Shown: positions 1 to 6,375 of the stretch, piece after piece | How positions within the stretch are numbered: position 1 is the stretch's first letter | How the letters are laid out: the number at the start of each line of letters is the position of its first letter | From: Planctomycetota bacterium | GTDB taxonomy: Bacteria > Planctomycetota > UBA1135 > UBA2386 | Length of the DNA: 8,567 nt | Reading direction: 5' to 3' | Assembly (NCBI GenBank): GCA_020425885.1 | Contig: JAGQRA010000723.1 | Location: 1-8,567, forward strand | Made by a program: the position numbers and the translations under genes | The notes under the pieces: model-generated | Told to the model about the DNA's origin: nothing | The model's database searches: none | Seen by the model: the letters and a program-made list of their open reading frames with translations, nothing else

Positions 1-289
1 CGATCTCTCGCGACGACTGGAGCCTGCTACGCGGCGCTTCGGCGCTTACCGCGACGGGACTCGCACCCGCAAGTTCGACACAGCTTGACCCCGCTTCGAG
101 CGGGGCCTGGTAATCAGGACACACCATTGGCGCGGAGAGTCTAGTGCCCGGCGTGCGAAGTTGTCTGCTTATGTCGGCGAGTCATGGGCGTTGCTCGCGC
201 GAGGAGGTCGGCAATTGTCCCATCGTCGTGACCGTGCGGCGCAGAGCATCGCGGCCAGCAACCGACGGTGTCCAGGCGCCGTGCCGTGA
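1..289. other. Left-edge region with no secure gene
   Basis: No convincing gene is visible. Two plus-strand frames run in from the left edge: one ends at a TGA at 86-88 (tail ...RTRKFDTA) and the other at a TAA at 111-113 (tail ...LDPASSGAW). Both have about the same third-position GC, so I cannot decide whether either is the 3' end of a gene lying to the left. The stretch 89-289 separates this edge from the convergent kinase gene and contains a GC-rich hairpin at 89-105 and a small GCGC-TTCG-GCGC hairpin at 34-45. Longer plus-strand frames entering the kinase gene look like shadows. Confidence 0.35.
89..105. terminator. GC-rich hairpin, possible terminator between convergent units
   Basis: CCCCGCT-TCG-AGCGGGG forms a perfect 7-base-pair stem with a 3-base loop. 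It begins one base after a possible TGA stop at 86-88 and lies downstream of the minus-strand kinase gene, so it could serve either direction. Neither side has a T-run, so intrinsic termination is only a guess. Confidence 0.35.
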
Positions 290-2521
290 TCAGCGCCCGG
301 TCCCGGCGGCGCCCGTTCGAACGTTGTTGCGCAGATGTTCCAGTGAGGCCCGTTCCTGCGCGTCGATTGCCGGCGCATCGATCAACCTCTGCAACGTCGC
401 CAGCAGGCCGTCGACCCGACCGGTGCGCAGGCCGAAGTCGCGCACCATGCGCTGAACCGGGTCACTCCTGCCCCGATCGCGTTCGAGCGCGGCCAGCAGC
501 AGAGCCTCGGCGCGATCGACGTCGCGCAGGTCTTCGTCCGCGGCGGTGATCAGCAGCCAGACGAGACACAGCACTGCATTCTGGTTGTGGGGCTCGATCG
601 CGAGCGCCTTCTCGTACCACTCCCTGGCCTCCCGAACGCGCAGCAGCCGGTCGAGCGCGTAGGCGAGGTTGAAGCAGGCCCGCGCCTCACCGGGGCTCTC
701 GGCGACCAGCCGCCGGAAGACGGGGACGGCCTCCTCGGTGCGGCCGAGCTTGTCGAGCAGCGAGGCCTGCAGGTGCAGCGCATCGCGCAACGACCGTTTC
801 GCCGTCGGCGACAACAGGTCGATCGCGAGCCCGACCTCGCGCAGTCCGGTCTCGGCGTCGAACGCAAGGCAGGCGCGCGCGACCCGGTAGCGCAAGGCGA
901 ACGACCGCGGCCGCAGTTCGGCCGCGCGCCGGAAGCAACTGGCCGCGGCCCGCGGGTCCTGGCGAGCGACATGGACGGCCCCGAGCGCCGCGAACAGTGA
1001 TGGTGAATCGGGCAGCAGCTCCGCCGCGGTCGTCAGCTCGCGCTCGGCCTCGACCAATCGACCCGACTCGCGTTCGGCCTCGGCCAGCAGAACGCGCGAC
1101 AACGGACACGACGGCTCGGCGGCGCTGGCCAGACGGAAGGCGTCCGCCGCGGCGGCCCAGTTCCGCTGCGTGCGCGCTGCGACACCGGCGTGCAACGCCT
1201 CGGCCCTGGGACTCGATGCATGGCCGGCGGTCACGATGCCCTGAAGATCGAGCAACGCGATGGCGCCGGCATGATCGGGAACCAGTTCCAGCGTCGCCTC
1301 GCTCGCGTGCCTGGCGACCTGCTCGTCCGCTTCGACCCAGGCCAGCACGGCATCTTCGAATCGGCTGCTTGCCTGCTCGGCCCGCGAGCGGGCGAACGAC
1401 TGCTGCAGGGACACGCCGAGCGCCACGCCGGCGATGACGACGCCGAGCCCCGAGGCAATGGCCCGCCGCGGGTGATGTCGCGCCGCGTCGATGCCGCGAA
1501 CCACGGCCCCGGGCGGCCTGGCGCGTACCGGCTGCCCGGCCAGCAAGCGATCGAGGTCATCACGCATCGCGGCGGCGGTCGGATAGCGCCATCGTGGCCG
1601 CTGCGCCGTGGCCATCCGCAGGAGACGGACGAGACCGCGCGGCAGGTCCGGGATCGAACCAAGGGCCGGGGCCCGACCGCTCTCGACCTCGGCGAGCACC
1701 GCGACTCGGTCGGAACCCTCGCGAACCGGTCGGCCAGTGAGCAATTCGGCGAGGACCAGGCCGAGCGCGTGGACGTCGGTGCGCGCATCGGCCACTCCAC
1801 CGGCGGCCTGTTCGGGCGCGAAGTAGCGCGGCGTGCCGAGCAGGTCGCCGGTGCCGGTCAACGTCACGTCTTCGGTGTCGTGGACCAACCCGAAGTCGAC
1901 GATGACGGGGCGGTCGTCGGCCGCGAGCAGCACGTTCTGCGGTTTGAGGTCGCGGTGCAGCAGGCCGGCGGCGTGGATCGCAACGAGCGCATCGGCGAGC
2001 TGCCGACAGAGTTCGACGGCACGGCGCCACGGCAGTCGACCGAGGCTCGCGAACGACGGCCCGGACACGAGATCCATGACCAGGAACGGCACATCGCCGG
2101 CGACGCCGGCATCGTGTACGGCGACGACCCCGGCATGCCGGATCCGCATCAACGCCCGCACCTCGCGATCGAACCTGGCCTGCGCGTTCGGCGACAGCAA
2201 CGCCGCGATACCGAGACGCTTCAGCGCGAATCGCTCGCGCTCCTTCTCGACCTCGTAGACGACCCCCATGCCACCGCGACCGATCTCCCGGATGACCGTG
2301 TAGGCGCCGATGCGTTCGGGCAGGCCACCGTCGCCCTCGTCGAAGACGGCCTCGACTTCCAGCGCAGCCCGCAGCGCCGCCAGCAATCGCGCACCGTGCC
2401 CGGGATGATCTGCCGCGAATGCCTCGGGCGAGAGTCCGGGTTCCTCCGCCCGCAGCTCGAGGAAGGCCTCGACGAGCGGCACCAGCGCGTCGTCGCCGTC
2501 CACCTGCGCCTCGCCCGTCAT
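290..2521 (-). CDS. Membrane-anchored Ser/Thr protein kinase with TPR repeats
   Basis: This 743-residue Hanks-type kinase probably phosphorylates Ser/Thr on partner proteins from the cytoplasmic side of the membrane. Residues 1-70 match the short N-terminal segment common in planctomycete kinases (LSPEAFAADHP). The kinase domain spans about 71-330: P-loop GRGGMG (81-86), ATP lysine K101 in FALKRL, helix-C glutamate E120, catalytic loop HRDLKPQN (189-196), DFG (209-211), GTPRYFAPEQ (229-238) with several threonines in the activation loop, and the closing RYPTAAAM motif. All catalytic residues are present. One transmembrane helix lies at about 364-382, followed by roughly five TPR units at about 440-655, presumably outside the membrane as a sensing or docking region. 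The ATG overlaps the sigma-factor stop as ATGA, which fixes the start and implies translational coupling. The frame stays open upstream to 3028, but that part is the shadow of the sigma gene. Confidence 0.95.
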   Translation of the reverse strand: MTGEAQVDGDDALVPLVEAFLELRAEEPGLSPEAFAADHPGHGARLLAALRAALEVEAVFDEGDGGLPERIGAYTVIREIGRGGMGVVYEVEKERERFALKRLGIAALLSPNAQARFDREVRALMRIRHAGVVAVHDAGVAGDVPFLVMDLVSGPSFASLGRLPWRRAVELCRQLADALVAIHAAGLLHRDLKPQNVLLAADDRPVIVDFGLVHDTEDVTLTGTGDLLGTPRYFAPEQAAGGVADARTDVHALGLVLAELLTGRPVREGSDRVAVLAEVESGRAPALGSIPDLPRGLVRLLRMATAQRPRWRYPTAAAMRDDLDRLLAGQPVRARPPGAVVRGIDAARHHPRRAIASGLGVVIAGVALGVSLQQSFARSRAEQASSRFEDAVLAWVEADEQVARHASEATLELVPDHAGAIALLDLQGIVTAGHASSPRAEALHAGVAARTQRNWAAAADAFRLASAAEPSCPLSRVLLAEAERESGRLVEAERELTTAAELLPDSPSLFAALGAVHVARQDPRAAASCFRRAAELRPRSFALRYRVARACLAFDAETGLREVGLAIDLLSPTAKRSLRDALHLQASLLDKLGRTEEAVPVFRRLVAESPGEARACFNLAYALDRLLRVREAREWYEKALAIEPHNQNAVLCLVWLLITAADEDLRDVDRAEALLLAALERDRGRSDPVQRMVRDFGLRTGRVDGLLATLQRLIDAPAIDAQERASLEHLRNNVRTGAAGTGR

Positions 2522-3096
2522 TGCAGTGCCCCGAGCGCTACGCCCAGCCGTGCGATCGCGCGCTGGTAGATCTTCGACGTCGCCTCCGCCGACTTGCCGA
2601 TCGCGACCGCCGCCTCCCGATTGGACAGCCCCTGCACGCCGCGCAGCAGCACGACCTCTCGCATCGGTTCCGGCAACCTGTCGACCGCCTGCTCGAGCGC
2701 GGCATAGCGATCGTGATCGAGGTAGCACCCGGGTCCCGACGCCGGCAGTCGCTCGAGCAGGCTGTGCGACAACGGCACGTCGCCGGCGCGTCGTTGCGCC
2801 AAGAAGAAGTTGCCCTTCTTGCGGACCTTGTTCAGCACGCACTGGTGCAGATAGCGGCCGAGGGCCTTCTCGTCGCTGGCCTCGAAACGCTGCAGCGATC
2901 CCAGCGCCTCGCGGACGACGCTGTGCAGCACGTCCTCGCTCTGCAGGCGTTGGCGCAAGGCCGAACCGAGCTGGCAGCGGATCGAGAACAGCAACCGATC
3001 GCGATAGCGCAGGTACAGCTCGTCCCACGCCTGCTGATCACCGCTCTGGATCCGCCGCAGCAGCTCGATCGAGTTCGCGGCTGGCATCGATGACAT
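2518..3096 (-). CDS. ECF-type RNA polymerase sigma factor, planctomycete-like
   Basis: This 192-residue sigma-70-family protein should direct RNA polymerase to a specific promoter set. Region 2 spans about 12-100 (IELLRRIQSGDQQAWDELY, then SEDVLHSVVREAL). Region 4 spans about 130-190 (LEQAVDRLPEPMREVVLLR, then a helix-turn-helix around LSNREAAVAIGKSAEATSK). The length fits ECF factors, and the style resembles the planctomycete-specific ECF subfamily. I chose the ATG at 3096 because sigma homology starts just after it; ATG 3087 is also possible, and an open extension to 3324 has no sigma character. There is no Shine-Dalgarno sequence, but a TAGCAT box ends 10 bases before the ATG, which would suit a leaderless mRNA. 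Its stop overlaps the kinase start, so the kinase is its probable regulator. The usual Gln-acidic pair of region 2.2 is replaced by His58-Ser59. Confidence 0.9.
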   Translation of the reverse strand: MSSMPAANSIELLRRIQSGDQQAWDELYLRYRDRLLFSIRCQLGSALRQRLQSEDVLHSVVREALGSLQRFEASDEKALGRYLHQCVLNKVRKKGNFFLAQRRAGDVPLSHSLLERLPASGPGCYLDHDRYAALEQAVDRLPEPMREVVLLRGVQGLSNREAAVAIGKSAEATSKIYQRAIARLGVALGALQ

Positions 3097-3106
3097 GTCC
3101 GGCGCG

Positions 3107-3112
3107 ATGCTA
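3107..3112 (-). promoter_or_regulatory. Possible -10 box (TAGCAT) for the sigma-kinase operon
   Basis: TAGCAT on the minus strand matches TATAAT at four of six positions and lies 10 bases upstream of the sigma-factor ATG. A transcript starting about 7 bases downstream would have a very short or absent leader, consistent with the missing Shine-Dalgarno sequence. I find no good -35 box, so this is weak. Confidence 0.3.
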
Positions 3113-3430
3113 CCGCACCGTCGCGACGAGGGCGTGGCGCAGCCGGCGAAGCGCGCCGGACGTGGACGCCGGTCATCGCCCGCCGTCATCGCACCCGAAG
3201 CCGGGGCGGCATGGGCACGCAGACCCGCTTCGAACCACCGCTCGCCGTCGCGGAGCACGCCGGCGACCTCCGCGAAGCGGCACCAGTACGCCACGGCGAC
3301 CAGCCGACCGCGGGCACGTGGCAAAGTTGTTTCCGGGCCGGCCGGGACCGCAGCATCTCTGTCCTACGCTCCGCCATCGGGTACCCTTGCCGACCGAGGC
3401 CAAGAGGTCGTTGGCCTGGCTTTCGGCCCC

Positions 3431-3436
3431 GAGGTG
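3431..3436 (+). promoter_or_regulatory. Ribosome binding site deciding the FG-GAP gene start
   Basis: GAGGTG lies 5 bases before the ATG at 3442. It selects this start over the open frame reaching back to 3211, whose extra residues lack protein character and would bury the signal peptide. Confidence 0.75.
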
Positions 3437-3441
3437 AATGG

Positions 3442-5397
3442 ATGAGACTCACTAGGTCGCTGCTGGCTCTCACGGTGTTTGTGCTCCCGGCGGCCACGTG
3501 CAGCCCCGTCCTCACGTTGTTCGACGTACCGGCCACCGTTCAGGCCGGCCACGAATTCGCCGTATCGGTCTGGGGGACGGACACGGTGTCGACATCGGGC
3601 GGCACGGTCGGCTGTGTCCTGCAGCTGCCGCTCGGGCTCTCGATCACGAGCCACGTCGTGGTGCAGACGGGCTCGTCGATCGTCGTGCGCGACGACCCGA
3701 CCCTGCTCTCGCAGTTCACCGTCGAGCCGGGCCACTACCTCGCTTCGTTCCACGGCTACAACCAGAATCTCGGCGCAGGCATCGCGGTCCGCATGCTGGC
3801 GCCGGCATCGCTGCCGCCCGGAAGTCGGCTCAAGGTCGCGATCGTCACGCAGGTCGGCGGCGCGTGGTCGACCCCGCAGACGAACTTCGCGCTCATCGGC
3901 GGCAACCAGAGCCGGCCGATCGCTCTCGTCTCCGATCCCCCGACGATGGTCGAAGCGCAGGGCCTGCCCGTTCTCGACCATGTGGTCGCGGGCGACGTCG
4001 ACGGCGATGGTATCGACGAGCTCCTCGGCCTCGACAACGGCGGCACGAACTTCTGGACGTGCTGTTGGAACGGCGCCTCCTGGACGGCGACGATGTTCCC
4101 GCTGCCGACGACGATCCTGAACTGGAGCTGCGTGCCGGGCGACTTCGACGGCGACGGCAACCTGGACGTCGCGCTCTGTGGCGAGGTCCTGTTCGGCGAC
4201 GGACTCGGCGGATGGACGCTCGGCCCGACGCTGCCGACAGGCAGCGGTGTGACGCACGTCGCGGTCGGCGACATCGACGCCGATGGCCTGCCCGACATCG
4301 CGGTCACGTCGGCGAACGGTAGCGCGCTCGTGCATCGCAGCAACGGCGACCGCACGTTCTCGTCGTGGAGCTCGGGGCTGCCGACACCGGTGCCGAGTTC
4401 GAGCTTCGCGGACCAACCACTGCTCGCCGATGTGACGGGCGACGGCTTCGCCGATCTGATCGTGCAGCACGTCTTCTTCGGCGGACAGGGACTCGAGGTC
4501 TGGGCCAGCGACGGTCTCGGCGGCTGGACGATGGCAGGCCTGCTGCAGCCGCGCTATCGCGGCCAGTTCGCCGTCGGCAGCCTGTCCCCCGGCGCGTCAC
4601 CGAGCGTGATCGCGGTCGACGCCAACAGCAGTCAGCCAGGGATCCGCATGTTCTCGCACCAGGGCAGCGGCACCTGGACCAGCACGCTCTACCCGCTCGG
4701 CTCCTATGCGGATGGCATTCTGCTCGTGGACTTCGACGGCGACGGCACGAGCGATCTCCTGCTGCACGAGAGCGGTCCGAACGCCACCCAGCTCGGGCCA
4801 GGCCTGCGGCTGTTCTACACGTCCCCCGGCCCGATGTTCGTCGCGGACACCTACTCGGGCCTGACGGGGTTCGGCCTCGGACTCCAGCTGACGAGCGGCG
4901 ACTTCGATGGCGACGGCTGGCCCGACGTCGCGGGGGCCGACAACGTGCACTCTGGCGCGTTCGCGTGGCTGAGCACGCGGCTCGGCGCCCACGCGTTCGG
5001 CCGCGGCTGCGGTGCAGGCCCGATCGCGCCGACGATCGCTGCGATCGGTGCGCCGCAGCTCGGCAACCCCGCGTCCGCCGTGCAGCTCGCGGCCCTGCAG
5101 CCGAACACCTGGAGCCTCTTGTGGCTCGGCTTCGACAACCACCTCGCGACCGGCAGCATCCCGTTACCTCTCGCGCTCGGAGCCTGGGGTGCGCCCGATT
5201 GCGCGCTGCTCGCCGATCCGCTCCTGCCGCGCGTACTGTTCGTCGGCGCATCCGGCACGGCGACCTGGCCGGTGCCGCTGCCTGGCAACCCCACGTTTCA
5301 TCGTCTCTCGGTGTTCGCCCAGGGCGCGACGCTGGCGCCAGGTGCGAACCCGCTCGGCATGCTGTTCTCGGGCGGGCTCGCGATCAGGCTGGATTGA
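3442..5397 (+). CDS. Secreted FG-GAP/VCBS beta-propeller protein
   Basis: This 651-residue protein is probably exported. Residues 1-19 form a Sec signal peptide (MRLTRSLLAL then a hydrophobic run). Cys20 follows AAT, a poor lipobox, so signal peptidase I cleavage looks likelier than lipidation. Residues about 21-170 form a beta-rich N-terminal domain of unknown role. Residues about 175-515 contain FG-GAP-type repeats with calcium loops: DVDGDGIDE (185), DFDGDGNLD (234), DIDADGLPD (277), DVTGDGFAD (330), DFDGDGTSD (430) and DFDGDGWPD (488). A seventh, degenerate unit lies near 376-392, so a seven-bladed propeller is expected. Residues about 518-651 are a separate C-terminal domain (FGRGCG start, PGANPLG near the end) of a kind I associate with secreted planctomycete proteins. 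Such propellers usually serve in surface adhesion or ligand binding; no enzyme motif is seen. It is monocistronic and divergent from the sigma-kinase operon. Confidence 0.9.
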   Translation: MRLTRSLLALTVFVLPAATCSPVLTLFDVPATVQAGHEFAVSVWGTDTVSTSGGTVGCVLQLPLGLSITSHVVVQTGSSIVVRDDPTLLSQFTVEPGHYLASFHGYNQNLGAGIAVRMLAPASLPPGSRLKVAIVTQVGGAWSTPQTNFALIGGNQSRPIALVSDPPTMVEAQGLPVLDHVVAGDVDGDGIDELLGLDNGGTNFWTCCWNGASWTATMFPLPTTILNWSCVPGDFDGDGNLDVALCGEVLFGDGLGGWTLGPTLPTGSGVTHVAVGDIDADGLPDIAVTSANGSALVHRSNGDRTFSSWSSGLPTPVPSSSFADQPLLADVTGDGFADLIVQHVFFGGQGLEVWASDGLGGWTMAGLLQPRYRGQFAVGSLSPGASPSVIAVDANSSQPGIRMFSHQGSGTWTSTLYPLGSYADGILLVDFDGDGTSDLLLHESGPNATQLGPGLRLFYTSPGPMFVADTYSGLTGFGLGLQLTSGDFDGDGWPDVAGADNVHSGAFAWLSTRLGAHAFGRGCGAGPIAPTIAAIGAPQLGNPASAVQLAALQPNTWSLLWLGFDNHLATGSIPLPLALGAWGAPDCALLADPLLPRVLFVGASGTATWPVPLPGNPTFHRLSVFAQGATLAPGANPLGMLFSGGLAIRLD

Positions 5398-5445
5398 GCC
5401 CGCCGTGCGCATCGGCGCGGCCCGTCACCACCAAGCCGGATTCGT

Positions 5446-5610
5446 CGGATCGCGGGCGACGCCATCGCGATCTTCCAGTTCAACGACGCGCCGCCCGCTC
5501 CCACCGGCGAGCGCTTCGAAGACAGCGACCGCGTGTTCCCCGGTGACGGCGTCCTGCCGCTCGAGCAATGCCTGCGCGACCTCCGCGACATCGGCTTCGG
5601 GCGCTGGCTT
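5446..5610 (+). pseudogene. C-terminal fragment of a sugar-phosphate isomerase/epimerase (xylose isomerase-like TIM barrel)
   Basis: In one plus-strand frame this stretch reads RRIAGDAIAIFQFNDAPP (from 5446), then DSDRVFPGDGVLPLEQCL and RDLRDIGFGRW. This closely matches the C-terminal part of sugar-phosphate isomerase/epimerase TIM barrels: the strand ending in ND-A-P, the D-R-x-PGDG-x-L/I-P/D-L loop, and the helix before the final S-x-E-L-F segment. Nearly every codon ends in G or C, so it was recently a gene or still is one elsewhere. It cannot be translated as it stands: the frame is closed by the FG-GAP stop at 5395-5397, there is no ATG or upstream start, and homology stops at about 5610 before the expected S-x-E-L-F. 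About 55 of the usual 270-300 residues remain. Upstream bases in another frame (ARHHQAGF) may be an extra frameshifted piece. Confidence 0.6.
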
Positions 5611-5614
5611 AGAC

Positions 5615-5652
5615 CACGAGGACCGCCGGCTTCCGGCGTGCGGGACCTCGTG
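5615..5652. repeat. Two-part inverted repeat at the end of the isomerase relic
   Basis: The outer arms CACGAGG (5615-5621) and CCTCGTG (5646-5652) are perfectly complementary, and so are the inner arms CGCCGG (5624-5629) and CCGGCG (5633-5638) around a CTT loop. That gives 13 base pairs with an asymmetric internal loop. No T-run follows on either strand. It could be a terminator for the convergent units or a scar of the event that truncated the isomerase. Confidence 0.5.
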
Positions 5653-5713
5653 CAACGGCCGGAGTCGCGCCGTCATGGTTGGGCGGTCGTGCCGGGTACC
5701 GTACGCCGCGCCT

Positions 5714-5741
5714 CGCGGTTGGCGAAGCGAACGCCAGCGCG
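5714..5741. repeat. Imperfect 28-base direct repeat, left copy
   Basis: It matches 7161-7188 at 23 of 28 positions in the same orientation, with the core GGCGAAGCGAA-N-GCCAG. This copy lies just outside the stop of the second membrane gene. The other copy lies in the 3' end of the VOC gene, so the pair brackets the membrane-protein module. Chance similarity in GC-rich DNA is possible. Confidence 0.3.
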
Positions 5742-5742
5742 A

Positions 5743-6375
5743 TCACCGCCAGCCATCGGGCGGAGCGACGAGGTTGTAGACGGCCTCGTAGAAGCTGCGC
5801 GCACCCTGGAAGTCCGGCCGCGTGCCGGCGAAGAACGGCGGCGGCGCGGAGTCCGGCCCGCCGATGCCGAAGAACGGCCGCATGTACCAACACACCTGGC
5901 CGCCGACGAGCAGCGAGACCAGCATCCAGCCGCCGACGAGGAGCAGACGCCGGCGGCCGACGATGCCGCGTTCCGCGCCGAGTCGGCGTGCCTGTGCGTG
6001 GACCGCGAGGCAACCGCAGAGGGCGATCGCGAACACGTTGCAGCCCTGGAACATCGGGTAGTCACCGAGGTCGCGCCCGACCGGACGCTGCATCGTCTGC
6101 CCGAGGTAGAGCACGACCGGCGTCAGGCTCGCGAGCAGGAGCGACACGTCGCGGAAGATCGCGAGCACGAGGCGCTGCACGGTGACGAAGCGCAGCTCGG
6201 TGCCGAGGAACCTGGCGAGCACGAAGTACGACAGCGCGCAGATCAGGGCCGTCGTCAGGATCAGCAGCGGGAACTTCACGACGTTGCGCCAGGAGTAGAG
6301 CCAGCTGTTGGCGACCCCGATGCTGAAGCCGTAGACCGCCGAGCAGGCGACGAGCGTCGCGAGCGAACGGGTCAT
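5743..6375 (-). CDS. Five-helix integral membrane protein (second of tandem paralogues)
   Basis: This 210-residue protein has five hydrophobic helices at about 5-26, 32-57, 69-92, 110-127 and 143-164, then a C-terminal tail with WYMRPFFG (163-170) and a ...SFYEAV motif (195-200). I recognise this layout, with an L/M-RPF-x-G segment after the last helix, from bacterial membrane proteins of unknown function (loosely Yip1-like or wrongly called WH2 proteins), but cannot name a family with confidence. The ATG overlaps the TGA of the upstream gene as ATGA, which fixes the start and implies co-translation. Residues 32-91 align without gaps with the second and third helices of that neighbour, so the pair arose by duplication. 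There is no catalytic motif. The two may assemble together in the cytoplasmic membrane. Confidence 0.82.
   Translation of the reverse strand: MTRSLATLVACSAVYGFSIGVANSWLYSWRNVVKFPLLILTTALICALSYFVLARFLGTELRFVTVQRLVLAIFRDVSLLLASLTPVVLYLGQTMQRPVGRDLGDYPMFQGCNVFAIALCGCLAVHAQARRLGAERGIVGRRRLLLVGGWMLVSLLVGGQVCWYMRPFFGIGGPDSAPPPFFAGTRPDFQGARSFYEAVYNLVAPPDGWR

Larger units (their letters stand above)
3097..3441. other. Divergent intergenic region between sigma-kinase operon and FG-GAP gene
   Basis: These 345 bases separate two divergent units and should hold both promoters. On the minus side there is the TAGCAT box next to the sigma start. On the plus side a weak pair, TTGTTT (3327-3332) and CAGCAT (3351-3356) with 18 bases between, could drive the FG-GAP gene with a leader of roughly 80 bases. 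A Shine-Dalgarno sequence sits at its right end. Open frames exist on both strands (for example the minus-strand extension to 3324), but none has recognisable protein character or a ribosome site, so I call no gene here. Confidence 0.5.
5398..5742. other. Gene-poor gap with an isomerase relic and a hairpin
   Basis: These 345 bases lie between the stops of the convergent FG-GAP and membrane genes. The left half contains a coding relic on the plus strand (about 5446-5610). A large imperfect hairpin follows at 5615-5652, then about 90 bases without coding character, ending in a 28-base sequence that recurs at 7161-7188. Minus-strand open frames across this interval, such as 5425-5676, appear to be antisense shadows of the relic. 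Confidence 0.55.

Noticed and set aside
40..120. tRNA-like element on the minus strand: a T-arm lookalike, GCGGG-TGCGAGT-CCCGT
   Set aside because: Only the T-arm fits well. The acceptor stem pairs at about four of seven positions, the anticodon arm is poor, and no CCA or discriminator context is seen. A tRNAscan-SE or Rfam run would settle it.
1190..2569. 459-codon plus-strand open frame
   Set aside because: It is antisense to the kinase gene, which has every catalytic motif. Long antisense frames are expected in GC-rich genes.
2522..3028. Open frame extending the kinase upstream by 169 residues
   Set aside because: It runs antiparallel to nothing but in a different frame of the sigma gene, is Arg/Ala-rich and low complexity, and the ATGA overlap gives a natural kinase start at 2521.
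3097..3324. Open frame extending the sigma factor by 76 residues
   Set aside because: It has no sigma-like or other recognisable sequence, and the family's first helix begins just after ATG 3096. An upstream start cannot be fully excluded.
3211..3441. Open frame extending the FG-GAP protein by 77 residues
   Set aside because: It would place a charged, Arg-rich segment before a clear signal peptide, and GAGGTG with a 5-base spacer marks ATG 3442.
5425..5676. Minus-strand 83-codon frame ending ...DPTNPAWW
   Set aside because: It is antisense to the isomerase relic, whose plus-strand frame has far stronger third-position GC bias and recognisable family motifs.
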